Assembly: GCA_022448315.1 (NCBI GenBank)
Contig: JAKVCA010000003.1
Location: forward strand, 54,570 to 118,569
DNA: 64,000 nt
Source: Pirellulaceae bacterium
GTDB lineage: Bacteria > Planctomycetota > Planctomycetia > Pirellulales > Pirellulaceae
Direction of reading: 5' to 3'
Position numbers and translations under genes: made by a program. The notes beneath the pieces are model-generated. The model was given only the letters and a program-made list of their open reading frames with translations, was not told the DNA's origin and did not search any database. Within the stretch, counting starts at the first letter, position 1. Each line of letters starts with the position of its first letter. Below, one piece after another: positions 45,310-55,019 of the stretch.

Positions 45310-45357
45310 ATTCTTTCGTTTTCATCCGCATTCACGGACCGACTTTAAGCACGCACT

Positions 45358-48300
45358 ATGACAAATCCTACGAACTACGGTTACCCGGCCGCAAATGGCC
45401 TCTATGACCCTGCCAATGAGCACGATTCCTGTGGCGTTGGTTTCATCGCGAACATCAAAGGCGAACGGTCGCATGAAATCGTCGAGGATGCATGTGAAAT
45501 GCTGACTCGCATGGAGCATCGTGGCGCCTGTGGTTGCGAAACCAATACGGGGGACGGGGCCGGCATCATGACGGCATTGCCGATCGACTTCTTTCGACAG
45601 ATTGCGAAGGACGAGTGCAACGTTGAACTGCCCGACGATGGTCGATTCGCAGCTGGCAATGTCTTTCTCCCCGACGACCAAACGCAACGCGAGCAATGCC
45701 GTCAGATCTTTGAACGCATCGTCGGTGAGCAGGGGCAACAGGTTCTTGCATGGCGGTCAGTGCCTGTGGACGCCGAAGCGGCGGACATCGGCCCCTCTGC
45801 ACGCGCATGCCAGCCGGCCATTGAGCAGGTTTTCATCGCCGCGGGAGATGATACGACCGATCGACTCGCCTTTGAGAGGGAACTGTTTCTGATCCGGAAA
45901 CGCGTCAGCCGTGAAATTCGTGAGGGGGATCAGTCGCAGGCGCTGATGTTTTACGTTTGCTCGTTGTCGACAAAACTGATTGTCTACAAAGGCATGCTTT
46001 CAACCCACCAGCTGGCCCCCTTTTACCTTGACCTTTCCAACCCGGACTATCGAAGTCACCTTGCGATGGTCCACTCCCGATTCTCGACAAACACGTTTCC
46101 AAGCTGGGACCGCGCTCAACCCCTTCGAACCATGAGCCATAATGGGGAAATCAATACGCTGCGCGGCAATCGAAACTGGGTATTTGCTCGTCAGGGCATG
46201 ATGAGCAGTGAGCTATTCGGCGAAGAATTGTCAAAGGCATTTCCGATCTGTGAAAACCATAACAGCGACTCGGGCAACTTTGACAATGCCCTCGAACTCT
46301 TGCTTCTGGCGGGACGCCCCTTGCCGGAGGCGGTGATGATGATGATCCCAGAGGCCTGGCAAAATCATCACAGCATGCCCGAATCCAAACGCGCGTTCTA
46401 CGAGTACTACTCGGCGTTGCAGGAACCGTGGGATGGTCCTGCCTCGATGTCGTTCACGGATGGTCGCTATATTGGCGCGGTTCTGGATCGAAACGGCCTT
46501 CGTCCAAGCCGGTACTACATCACTAAGGATGATCGGGTGATCATGGCCAGTGAGGTCGGCGTCGTGGATGTCGAACCGCAAGACGTGGCCTACAAAGGGC
46601 GTCTGCAACCCGGAAAAATGTTTCTCGTGAACTTCGATGAAGGCCGAATTATCGCGGACGAGGAACTCAAAGAGTCTGTAGCGACCAGCCGGCCTTTCAA
46701 ACAGTGGCTGGAGAATCAGCGACTCACGCTCGACGAGTTGCCTCGCAAGGAAACCGTGAGTGATTTCTCCAACGATGAACTGCTCTCGAGACTCCAGGCC
46801 TTTGGCTTTACCACGGAAGCCCTGCAATTCATGCTGATCCCTCTGCTGAAAAGCAAGAAGGATCCGATCGGCTCCATGGGTGACGATGCGGCCCTCGCTT
46901 GCCTGAGCGATCAACCACGTTTGACCTACGATTATTTCAAACAACTGTTTGCTCAGGTCACGAATCCGCCGATCGATTCCATTCGCGAAGAGATCATCAT
47001 GTCGCTGGAATGCTACATCGGGCCGGAAGGGAATGTCCTCGAGTCTACGGAGGAGCAATGTCATCGATTGCTGGTGCCCCACCCGATCTTGACCAATGAA
47101 GAGATGGCGGCGATTAAGAGTTGCGATTACCGGGGCTGGAAATCCAAAACACTCGATGCGACCTATCCAGTATCGGAGGGGCCTGAAGGACTGGAACCGG
47201 CGCTGCGAAGGCTTTGTGCCGAAGCGGAACAGGCCGTTGCCGACGGGTACGCACTTGTGGTCCTCTCGGATCGAGCCGTTTCGGAACATCGCGTGGGGAT
47301 CAGCAGTCTTTTGGCCGCCGGTGCGGTACATCAGTATACGATTGCCAGGGAAATCCGAACAAAATTCGGCCTCGTTGTGGAAAGCGGTGAGGCGAGAGAT
47401 GTCCACCACCATTGCCTGCTCATCGGCTACGGTGTCGACGCCATCAATCCCTACATGGCGTTTGCCGCGTTGGAGATGGCCAGGACTCGAAACATGCTTG
47501 ACGACTCTTGGACCGATGACAAGGTCGTGTCACTCTATCGTCTTGGGGTTGCAAAGGGCATGCTCAAGGTCCTCGCGAAAATGGGAATATCCACCCTGCA
47601 AAGCTACAAGGGCGCCCAAATTTTTGAGGCCGTTGGATTGGACCTCGGTCCCGTCGACCTCTGTTTCACAGGAACCGCAAGCCGCATCCGCGGTGTGGGC
47701 TTTGACGTTCTCGCGAGCGAGTCATTGCGACGCCACCAACTTGGTTTTCCCACGCGGGAACAGCCAAAATTACCGGTGCTTCCGAACACCGGGCAGTACC
47801 ACTGGAGAAGAGGGGGCGAGAAACACAGCTGGAATCCGGACACCATTGCCAACATCCAGCAGGCCGCTCGATCGGGTGACAAGGACGCTTACAAGCGTTT
47901 TTCAAACTATGTCAATGAAGAGCTCTCGCGCAACTGCCACCTGAGAGGGCTTTTGGATTTCAAATCGACCCAAGCCATTCCACTCGAAGAAGTGGAGCCC
48001 GCCACAGAAATCGTGAAAAGGTTTTGCACGGGAGCCATGAGCTACGGCTCGATCTCGGCAGAATCTCACGAAGCCCTGGCCATTGCTATGAATCGCCTTG
48101 GCGGCAAGAGCAATACGGGTGAAGGGGGTGAAGATTATGAGCGATTCAAAACCATGCCCAATGGTGATTCAAAACGCTCTTCGATCAAGCAGATCGCCTC
48201 AGGGCGATTTGGTGTCACCAGCTGGTACCTGACCAATGCGGATGAACTGCAGATCAAAATTGCTCAGGGCGCGAAACCGGGTGAAGGGGGTGAACTGCCC

Positions 48301-49932
48301 GGTCATAAGGTCAACAAGATCATAGCAGCGACCCGCCACTCAACTCCCGGCGTCGGCTTGATCAGCCCTCCCCCTCACCACGACATTTATTCGATCGAAG
48401 ATCTCGCGCAACTGATCTACGATTTGAAAAATGCCAACCCGACATCCAGAGTCAGCGTGAAGCTGGTTTCCGAGGTGGGAGTGGGCACCATCGCATCGGG
48501 TGTTGCCAAAGGGCATGCCGACAACATTCTCATCTCCGGCATGGATGGTGGTACCGGAGCCTCACCACTCACCAGCATCAAACACGCGGGTTTGCCGTGG
48601 GAACTGGGGCTTGCGGAAACGCATCAGACCCTTGTCAAAAATGACCTGCGAAGTCGCGTCCGTGTCCAGACGGATGGTCAGCTGAAGACGGGGCGGGACG
48701 TTGTGATTGCCACGTTGCTCGGTGCTGAGGAATATGGATTCGCCACCGCCCCGCTGATCACACTGGGCTGCATCATGATGCGAAAGTGTCACCTCAATAC
48801 CTGCCCTGTCGGTATCGCGACTCAAGACCCTGAACTCCGCAAGAAGTTCAAGGGATCACCGGACCACGTCGTCAACTACTTGTTCATGGTCGCTGAGGAA
48901 GCGCGGGAACTGATGGCCTCACTCGGTTTTCGATCCATCAACGAAATGGTGGGGCGTGTCGATGTCCTTGAGACGGCTCAAGCGATCGATCACTGGAAGG
49001 CTCAAGGCATTGACCTCACGCTCCTGCTGACGCCCGCTCAACCGCCTCACCCGGGCGTGGAGGTTTACTGCACGAAGGCTCAGGATCACAACCTCGATGA
49101 GATTCTCGACCGAAAGCTAGTCGAACTTGCAGAACCCGCGTTGGAACGCAAGGAAGAGGTAAAAATCGACGTTCCGATCGTCAATACGGATCGTTCAGCC
49201 GGTACGATGCTGAGCTTTGAACTTTCCCGACGACACGGCGAACGCGGACTCCCGGATGACACCATACACATCAAGTTCTCCGGATCGGCTGGCCAAAGCC
49301 TGGGGGCCTGGTTGGCTCACGGGATCACGCTGGAAGTTGAAGGTGACGCCAATGATTATGTCGGAAAAGGATTGTCGGGAGGCAATATTGTGGTCTATCC
49401 GCCCAAGGATTCGACCTTCGCCTCAGAAGAAAATATGATCATCGGGAACGTCGCTCTTTACGGCGCAACCGAGGGAGAAGCTTTTTTCAGGGGCGTTGCC
49501 GCGGAACGTTTTTGCGTCCGCAATTCGGGCGCCCGCACGGTGGTCGAAGGCGTGGGAGACCACGGTTGTGAATACATGACCGGAGGTCGTGCTGTCATCC
49601 TCGGCCCCACAGGTCGGAACTTCGCCGCAGGCATGTCTGGCGGTGTGGCTTACGTCTATGACCCCGAGGATCAGCTTCTGGGACACTGCAACCTTGAATT
49701 GGTCGAGCTTGAAAGCGTGGTCGAAAACAACGACGTTGCTGAACTGAAAGAACTGATCGAGAAGCACTCCGATTACACGGGCTCACCAGTTGCAAATCGA
49801 CTTCTGGAGGACTGGGATGCCTCACTCACGAATTTCAAGAAGGTGATGCCGGTTGATTACAAGCGTGCCTTGCTTGAGATGGAAGCGGAAAAGGACGAGG
49901 AGAAAGCATCCGACACCCTCGCTTCCAAGTGA
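45358..49932 (+). CDS. gltB: Glutamate synthase (GOGAT) large subunit
   Basis: The enzyme transfers the amide of glutamine to 2-oxoglutarate, giving two glutamates, with electrons from the small subunit. The 1524-residue protein has a class II glutamine amidotransferase domain whose nucleophile is Cys25 (D-S-C-G-V-G-F), freed by removing a short propeptide. A central domain follows, then an FMN/3Fe-4S synthase domain ([35 protein letters not shown]). The beta-helix GXGXG domain ends the protein. gltD follows 98 bases later. A regulator gene and possible attenuator precede it. Confidence 0.97.
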   Translation: MTNPTNYGYPAANGLYDPANEHDSCGVGFIANIKGERSHEIVEDACEMLTRMEHRGACGCETNTGDGAGIMTALPIDFFRQIAKDECNVELPDDGRFAAGNVFLPDDQTQREQCRQIFERIVGEQGQQVLAWRSVPVDAEAADIGPSARACQPAIEQVFIAAGDDTTDRLAFERELFLIRKRVSREIREGDQSQALMFYVCSLSTKLIVYKGMLSTHQLAPFYLDLSNPDYRSHLAMVHSRFSTNTFPSWDRAQPLRTMSHNGEINTLRGNRNWVFARQGMMSSELFGEELSKAFPICENHNSDSGNFDNALELLLLAGRPLPEAVMMMIPEAWQNHHSMPESKRAFYEYYSALQEPWDGPASMSFTDGRYIGAVLDRNGLRPSRYYITKDDRVIMASEVGVVDVEPQDVAYKGRLQPGKMFLVNFDEGRIIADEELKESVATSRPFKQWLENQRLTLDELPRKETVSDFSNDELLSRLQAFGFTTEALQFMLIPLLKSKKDPIGSMGDDAALACLSDQPRLTYDYFKQLFAQVTNPPIDSIREEIIMSLECYIGPEGNVLESTEEQCHRLLVPHPILTNEEMAAIKSCDYRGWKSKTLDATYPVSEGPEGLEPALRRLCAEAEQAVADGYALVVLSDRAVSEHRVGISSLLAAGAVHQYTIAREIRTKFGLVVESGEARDVHHHCLLIGYGVDAINPYMAFAALEMARTRNMLDDSWTDDKVVSLYRLGVAKGMLKVLAKMGISTLQSYKGAQIFEAVGLDLGPVDLCFTGTASRIRGVGFDVLASESLRRHQLGFPTREQPKLPVLPNTGQYHWRRGGEKHSWNPDTIANIQQAARSGDKDAYKRFSNYVNEELSRNCHLRGLLDFKSTQAIPLEEVEPATEIVKRFCTGAMSYGSISAESHEALAIAMNRLGGKSNTGEGGEDYERFKTMPNGDSKRSSIKQIASGRFGVTSWYLTNADELQIKIAQGAKPGEGGELPGHKVNKIIAATRHSTPGVGLISPPPHHDIYSIEDLAQLIYDLKNANPTSRVSVKLVSEVGVGTIASGVAKGHADNILISGMDGGTGASPLTSIKHAGLPWELGLAETHQTLVKNDLRSRVRVQTDGQLKTGRDVVIATLLGAEEYGFATAPLITLGCIMMRKCHLNTCPVGIATQDPELRKKFKGSPDHVVNYLFMVAEEARELMASLGFRSINEMVGRVDVLETAQAIDHWKAQGIDLTLLLTPAQPPHPGVEVYCTKAQDHNLDEILDRKLVELAEPALERKEEVKIDVPIVNTDRSAGTMLSFELSRRHGERGLPDDTIHIKFSGSAGQSLGAWLAHGITLEVEGDANDYVGKGLSGGNIVVYPPKDSTFASEENMIIGNVALYGATEGEAFFRGVAAERFCVRNSGARTVVEGVGDHGCEYMTGGRAVILGPTGRNFAAGMSGGVAYVYDPEDQLLGHCNLELVELESVVENNDVAELKELIEKHSDYTGSPVANRLLEDWDASLTNFKKVMPVDYKRALLEMEAEKDEEKASDTLASK

Positions 49933-50030
49933 CCCGACTTCGCCAAGTGAGGCGATCAGGCACGCGCCTCTTGTGATCATCCTAAAGATAGGGACCTAAC
50001 ACGAGCCAAACGCTCGAGAGAATTGAATCC

Positions 50031-51515
50031 ATGGGAAAGCCAACCGGTTTTAAAGAATTTACACGTCAGGTACCGGGAGATCGAGATCCGACACTCCGCA
50101 TCCTTGACTGGAACGAATTTCACGAGCACATGCCCGTCGAGGCCTTGCAAGAACAGGGTGCGCGTTGCATGGACTGCGGCGTTCCGTTTTGCCACACGGG
50201 CGGCATCATGGCCAATATGGCAACCGGGTGCCCACTCAATAATCTGATTCCAGAATGGAACGATTTGATCTATCAGGGACGTTGGAAAGAAGCGATTGAT
50301 CGACTTCATAAAACCAACAACTTCCCGGAGTTCACTGGGCGAGTTTGCCCAGCTCCCTGCGAAGGTTCCTGTGTTCTCGGCATCAGTGAACCCGCGGTCA
50401 CGATCAAGAATATCGAATGCTCCATCGTTGACAAAGCCTTCGAGAACGACTGGGTAGAAGCCCCGACTCCTGGTGAACCCACTGGCAAATGCGTCGCGGT
50501 TGTCGGTTCAGGCCCCGCCGGTCTGGCTGCGGCTGCGCAATTGAATGAAGCGGGACATCAGGTCACGGTTTACGAGCGTTCAGATCGACTTGGCGGACTT
50601 CTGATGTACGGCATCCCCAATATGAAATTGGAAAAGTGGATGGTCGAACGCCGCGTGAATTTGCTTCGTCAGGGAGGCGTGGAGTTCGTCGTCAATACGG
50701 AGATTGGAAAGGACATCTCTGCAACTGAGCTTCAGGATAAATTCGACGCGGTCATCCTGTGCGTAGGCGCAACCCGCCCCAGAGACCTGCCCATCCCGGG
50801 ACGTGACCTCAAAGGGATCCACTTTGCAATGGACTTCCTGCACGCCAACACAAAGAGTTTGTTGGACAGTGAACTCGCCGATGGTCAGTACATCACCGCG
50901 AAGGACAAGAATGTGATTGTCATTGGCGGTGGAGATACAGGTACAGATTGCCTGGGGACTTCACTTCGGCACGGATGCTCAAGCCTGGTGAATTTCGAAA
51001 TTGTCCCGCATCCTCCTGAAAGTCGATCTGAGGATAACCCCTGGCCACAATGGCCCAAGATTTTCCGGGTGGACTACGGGCATGCCGAGGCCACGGCCAA
51101 ATACGGAGAAGACCCCCGCACTTTCTGCATCGAAACCGTCGAATTCATCGGTGACGAAAACGGACATGTCAAAGCTTTGAAGACGACACAAGTGGACTGG
51201 GAGCAGCCGGTCGAAGGAGGTCCTCCATTCAGTCGAGTCCCTGGCTCTGAAAAGATCTATCCTGCGGATCTGGTTCTGCTGGCGATGGGTTTCCTCGGCC
51301 CTGAGGCAACGCTGTCGGATCAATTGGGTCTTGAAGTTGATTCGCGTTCCAACTTTAAAGCCGAGTATGGTGAGTACGCGACGAACGTTGACGGCATCTT
51401 CGCTTGCGGAGACTGTCGAAGAGGCCAAAGCCTCGTCGTCTGGGCGATTGCGGAAGGGCGGGAAGCTGCCCGCGAGTGCGACCGTTATTTGATGGGAGTC
51501 ACGCAATTACCTTGA
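50031..51515 (+). CDS. gltD: Glutamate synthase small subunit
   Basis: The 494-residue FAD/4Fe-4S protein feeds NAD(P)H electrons to GltB. Cysteine clusters [10 protein letters not shown] and C-P-A-P-C-E-G-S-C bind the iron-sulfur centres. The FAD site is [12 protein letters not shown] and the NAD(P) site is [22 protein letters not shown] near the end is the usual FAD-proximal motif. The length is typical. It is co-directional with gltB and probably in one operon. Confidence 0.97.
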   Translation: MGKPTGFKEFTRQVPGDRDPTLRILDWNEFHEHMPVEALQEQGARCMDCGVPFCHTGGIMANMATGCPLNNLIPEWNDLIYQGRWKEAIDRLHKTNNFPEFTGRVCPAPCEGSCVLGISEPAVTIKNIECSIVDKAFENDWVEAPTPGEPTGKCVAVVGSGPAGLAAAAQLNEAGHQVTVYERSDRLGGLLMYGIPNMKLEKWMVERRVNLLRQGGVEFVVNTEIGKDISATELQDKFDAVILCVGATRPRDLPIPGRDLKGIHFAMDFLHANTKSLLDSELADGQYITAKDKNVIVIGGGDTGTDCLGTSLRHGCSSLVNFEIVPHPPESRSEDNPWPQWPKIFRVDYGHAEATAKYGEDPRTFCIETVEFIGDENGHVKALKTTQVDWEQPVEGGPPFSRVPGSEKIYPADLVLLAMGFLGPEATLSDQLGLEVDSRSNFKAEYGEYATNVDGIFACGDCRRGQSLVVWAIAEGREAARECDRYLMGVTQLP

Positions 51516-51549
51516 CCGAGAAACCGTCGATCATGCGGGAGACAAGACG

Positions 51550-51957
51550 ATGAGACTCGCCGAAAGAGGGCGATGGGTCTTGCTGCACCACGAAGTGCCC
51601 CCGTCGAATACTCCGCTGGGTCGACGAGGAACGCATTGGGATCTGATGATCGAGAATGCGGGGGCATTGTGGACTTGGGCCATTCAGGAGCTTCCCCCTT
51701 GCAGCGAGGCTGCTGCTCTCCGACTGCCTGATCATCGGATTCGCTATCTCGATTATGAGGGGCCCATTTCGGACGGAAGAGGGACCGTCTCAAGAGTCGC
51801 TGGCGGTGAGTTTCAACGACTTGGCGACTTCCAGGAAAACCTGTTTTGCATTACGGTCAGTTGGCCGCACTCAGAATCAATGATCAAATTTGAATGTTCC
51901 AAGGAAGATCATTGGCGGATTGACTGGTCGTCGCGGGATACGTCTTCGGCAACATGA
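51550..51957 (+). CDS. Stand-alone LigD 3'-phosphoesterase-like protein
   Basis: The 135-residue product resembles the N-terminal phosphoesterase domain of DNA ligase D, which trims 3' ends in bacterial end joining. H14, the H-W-D motif (H29, D31), and H62 with Y66 (D-H-R-I-R-Y-L-D-Y-E-G) match the known metal and catalytic ligands. The conserved arginine of the H-Y-D-F-R motif is replaced by Met. No polymerase or ligase domain or Ku gene is nearby. GGGAG lies eight bases before the ATG. Its 3' end overlaps the convergent gene by 49 bases. Confidence 0.75.
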   Translation: MRLAERGRWVLLHHEVPPSNTPLGRRGTHWDLMIENAGALWTWAIQELPPCSEAAALRLPDHRIRYLDYEGPISDGRGTVSRVAGGEFQRLGDFQENLFCITVSWPHSESMIKFECSKEDHWRIDWSSRDTSSAT

Positions 51958-52655
51958 GGAGTCACTTCACCCTCTTCAGCGACCGCACCTTCGCTGCGTC
52001 CCGTGACCTGCAACCGCCCCTCGAGCACCGCCAATCCCTCAAGGACACGTCGCCTTCCGTCATCATGATCGTCGAGTGGCAATTCAATCAGGGCGACCGG
52101 TTGGCCCTCCCGCTGCGTCCACCGAATCTGGAGTCCTGAGTTCATTGCTCGGCGACTGATCGTGGTCATCCACTGGTTGGTCGGAAGAGGGACCCAGCCC
52201 GTCTTCAACTCGCAGATTTTGACGCCGATCACGTTGGGAGAATCGGTCAGGAATGGCTCGCACTCGAACTGCACAATGCCGCCGAAGTTCCGAGTTTGAT
52301 AGCGACAGGCGAGGGTGATTTTCCCTTGACTGAAGTGCAGCCTTGGATTTGCGACAGATTTCGGTAGAGTTTCCGAGAATTTTTCCGGAAGATCCATCGC
52401 TAGCCAACCATTGATTTGCGAATCCGTGAAGGTGGCTGACCATTCACCCTCGTCAACGATCTGATTTCGAAGTCTGAGTGCCTCAACTTCAAGTTCCTCG
52501 CCGGCGTTGGCACTGACGACGCTTTCGACGTTCAGGGCTTTGCTATAAAAATCCGGTTCACTTTGGGTTGAGCGGTAGGCCAAAGCCAAAAAGATAACGC
52601 TGCCCCCGAAAACCAGGCTCAAAAGAAGTACGCTTCGAATCAAAAAAGATCTCAA
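51909..52655 (-). CDS. Membrane-anchored protein of unknown function
   Basis: The 248-residue product has an N-terminal membrane segment (about 5-27) and a mainly extracytoplasmic body of no recognised family. It starts at TTG, with GGGGG nine bases upstream. The middle region (N-Q-I-V-D-E-G-E-W-S, S-D-S-Q-I-N-G-W-L-A-M-D-L-P-E-K) resembles lipid-exposed secreted proteins found in planctomycetes, but no function can be assigned. It converges with the LigD-like gene, sharing 49 bases. Confidence 0.7.
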   Translation of the reverse strand: MRSFLIRSVLLLSLVFGGSVIFLALAYRSTQSEPDFYSKALNVESVVSANAGEELEVEALRLRNQIVDEGEWSATFTDSQINGWLAMDLPEKFSETLPKSVANPRLHFSQGKITLACRYQTRNFGGIVQFECEPFLTDSPNVIGVKICELKTGWVPLPTNQWMTTISRRAMNSGLQIRWTQREGQPVALIELPLDDHDDGRRRVLEGLAVLEGRLQVTGRSEGAVAEEGEVTPHVAEDVSRDDQSIRQ

Positions 52656-53003
52656 TTTCAGAGCCCCCGGATCATGGCGTTCTTCACGACCTCAAACCGA
52701 TTGATCCTAGAGCGACTGGCCAAATAGGTCAACGCAAAATAGGTAATACAGGTTGCCTGCGAAGACTATTTTTAACGGCGGTTCCAAATGAGAAAATCGT
52801 ACAGCAGCGGCAAGTATGCCCGCTGTTTTCAAACTTCAACGCGGGTCAGGCACCCTCGCCAAGGGGCCCGAAGGTCCGAGCGGCGGCTGAGGAAGCGGTA
52901 AATGAAACGGAATATCGTCTCTACGTGGCTGAATCTCAGTCGTCCTCGATCTAAAATAACAACGCATTGGTTTGGCCCACCTCCCAACGAAAGGACTTTT
53001 TCG
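52656..53003. other. Spacer between divergent genes
   Basis: These 348 bases lie between a minus-strand gene start and the ThuA-like gene. A short direct repeat AAATAGGT (about 52724 and 52737) is visible. An extension of the ThuA frame to 52902 lacks a ribosome site. Nothing else was recognised; promoters for both sides are expected here. Confidence 0.4.
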
Positions 53004-53894
53004 ATGAGCCGCACACCGACGCTTCCTTTCCGCAAACGCAACACCATGATGTGCGCACACCTTGTGATCCTCTGCCTCGGCTTCTTCACGAACCCATTTG
53101 CCAACGGCCAAGACTCCTCAGGCCCCGCCCGAATCTTAATGGTCACTCAGAGCGCGGGCTTCAAACATGGCAGCGTCAACCGACAGGACAAGCCACTCTC
53201 GCCTGCCGAGCGGGCCATCACGGAACTTGGCGTTTCAAGTAATGCTTTTCGTGTGGATTGCACTCAGGATGTTGCAAAAGATTTCACGAAAGAAAAACTT
53301 CAGCACTATGACCTTGTCCTGTTCTATACGACGGGTGATCTCCCGATTGCGAAAGAGGATCTCGAGTACTTCTTCAATACATGGCTGAAGCAGAAGGGAC
53401 ATGGTTTCATTGGGACTCACTCGGCCGCAGATACCTTTAAGAATTATGAGCCGTACTGGGACATGATCGGCGGAACGTTCAACGGTCACCCCTGGGGCTC
53501 AAATTCGACCGTCACCATCAAGGTTCATGACAAGAACCACCCCGCCAGTCGCCCTTGGGGAGACGAAGTCACACTGAAAGATGAAATCTACCAATTCAAG
53601 AATTGGCAACCGGAAAAAGTGAAAGTCCTGATGAGCCTGGACATGGCCAAAACTGACCTGAAAAAGCCCTACCACGTACCCATCCTGTGGGTCAAGGAAT
53701 ACGGGGAGGGGAAAGCAATGCACATGAGTCTCGGACACCGGGAAGATGTCTGGACCAACCCCACCTTCATGGAATCGTTGCTTGGCGGAATCAAGTGGAT
53801 GCTAGGTGAAACCGAAGGAGATGCCACTCCCAATCCCGAATTGAGTGCCGCTGAAGATCGACTTGCCAAGCAGATTGTCCAAGGCACCAAGTAG
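53004..53894 (+). CDS. Secreted ThuA-like domain protein
   Basis: The 296-residue product has a signal peptide (hydrophobic 16-34, cleavage near A-N-G-Q) and one ThuA domain of the class-I glutamine-amidotransferase fold (about 45-280). Visible motifs are Y-D-L-V-L-F-Y-T-T-G-D, G-F-I-G-T-H-S-A-A-D-T, W-D-M-I-G-G-T-F-N-G-H-P and V-L-W-V-K-E-Y-G-E-G. ThuA-like proteins take part in sugar metabolism and are very common in planctomycetes; a role in trehalose or other glycan use is only inferred. AAGGA lies nine bases before the chosen ATG. A hairpin terminator follows. Confidence 0.85.
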   Translation: MSRTPTLPFRKRNTMMCAHLVILCLGFFTNPFANGQDSSGPARILMVTQSAGFKHGSVNRQDKPLSPAERAITELGVSSNAFRVDCTQDVAKDFTKEKLQHYDLVLFYTTGDLPIAKEDLEYFFNTWLKQKGHGFIGTHSAADTFKNYEPYWDMIGGTFNGHPWGSNSTVTIKVHDKNHPASRPWGDEVTLKDEIYQFKNWQPEKVKVLMSLDMAKTDLKKPYHVPILWVKEYGEGKAMHMSLGHREDVWTNPTFMESLLGGIKWMLGETEGDATPNPELSAAEDRLAKQIVQGTK

Positions 53895-53925
53895 CAATTT
53901 GCATCATCAGCTCTGGCCGTGAGAC

Positions 53926-53957
53926 GGGCTGGCAAGACCACCGAGTTTTGCCAGCCC
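53926..53957. terminator. Bidirectional hairpin between convergent genes
   Basis: A perfect 10-bp stem (GGGCTGGCAA at 53926-53935, TTGCCAGCCC at 53948-53957) with a 12-base loop lies in the 84-base gap between two facing genes. No long T-run follows on either strand, so its strength is uncertain. Confidence 0.6.
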
Positions 53958-53978
53958 TGCTCGTTCAACACCCGAGGT

Positions 53979-55019
53979 TTAACGCTGCAAGATGGGAAGC
54001 AAGTTATTGGGAACCTGAAGAATGATGCCGGCCATCGCCGTCGCGTAGGTTTCGCTAAGCAAATCACTCCAAGCACCCGACTCTTTCTGCAAGGGCAACA
54101 AAACGTCTCGAATTGCAGGGTACCATCGATCCCAGCGTTTTCCTCCAGCATGCCACATCGCTTGAACGGCATAGTAGTGGCCGTAAAAAAAGTGACTCGG
54201 TAAAAGGCCTTCGATCTTTCGAGGCAGAAAGTTGTCGAGGTAGTCAAGGCCGCGTTCGATTTCGCTCGTCCCGCTTTCTCCCGCATTATAGAGGGCGACT
54301 ATCGCCGCCGCGCTTCTTGGAAAAGCGCTTTCCCTCTCCTCGTTCATGTACATGAACCCGCCGTCCACATTCTGACTTTGGTGCAGGTAGTCCACCGCAC
54401 GACTTACGGTTTCATCGGGCACGAAGACACCCGCGTTTCGCGCCGCACGCAACGCCATCAATTGGCAGACGGTCACGGAAACATCCGCTTCATCTTTCCG
54501 CGGTTGATAACGCCATCCTCCCTGTTCATTCTGGGTCTCAACGATCACCTTGATGGCATTGAAAAGCGTCTGGCGAACTCTTCGATCTGAAGACATGCCA
54601 TACACCTCGCTGAGAAAAAGTGTTGCAAATCCGTGACCATACATCGGCCCTCGACTCTGATACTCCTTCACTGTCATGAACCCAGATGGAGACGCCTGTT
54701 TGAGAATGAAGGCGACGGTCGCCTCAATATTTTCGCCCCATCGTCCCGAACTCGGTGTACTCCCGGACGCAAGAAACGAAAGTCCTGCCAAGCTGCACAC
54801 GCCAACATTTTTCGCGTAATCGTCGTCGCCGAATGACCCGTCTTCATTTTGCGATTGAGCGAGGAACGCCAGTCCTCGATTGATGGCCTGCTGCGTCTTT
54901 TCGTCAACTTGCGAGGCGTTCTTTGGCCCCGTTGCCGCTAGAGCATAGCCATGACATCGCGCCCCGAGCCCCAATGCTGAAATCGCAAGGGTCTGGCACC
55001 ACTTCCGACGGTCCCACAT
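53979..55019 (-). CDS. Tat-exported prenyltransferase/squalene-cyclase-repeat protein
   Basis: The 346-residue product begins M-W-D-R-R-K-W-C-Q-T-L-A-I-S-A-L-G, a twin-arginine-like signal. It contains at least four terpene-cyclase-like repeats (Q-N-E-D-G-S-F-G, Q-N-E-Q-G-G-W-R-Y, Q-N-V-D-G-G-F-M-Y, K-E-S-G-A-W-S-D), forming an alpha/alpha barrel. The catalytic Asp-rich motif of true cyclases is not obvious, so it may be a structural or binding protein. It lies directly after the 1323-residue gene and is probably the last gene of that operon. Confidence 0.8.
   Translation of the reverse strand: MWDRRKWCQTLAISALGLGARCHGYALAATGPKNASQVDEKTQQAINRGLAFLAQSQNEDGSFGDDDYAKNVGVCSLAGLSFLASGSTPSSGRWGENIEATVAFILKQASPSGFMTVKEYQSRGPMYGHGFATLFLSEVYGMSSDRRVRQTLFNAIKVIVETQNEQGGWRYQPRKDEADVSVTVCQLMALRAARNAGVFVPDETVSRAVDYLHQSQNVDGGFMYMNEERESAFPRSAAAIVALYNAGESGTSEIERGLDYLDNFLPRKIEGLLPSHFFYGHYYAVQAMWHAGGKRWDRWYPAIRDVLLPLQKESGAWSDLLSETYATAMAGIILQVPNNLLPILQR

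Noticed and set aside
46231..47412. 393-residue minus-strand frame opposite gltB
   Set aside because: It lies entirely within the conserved gltB coding region in antisense and shows no domain.
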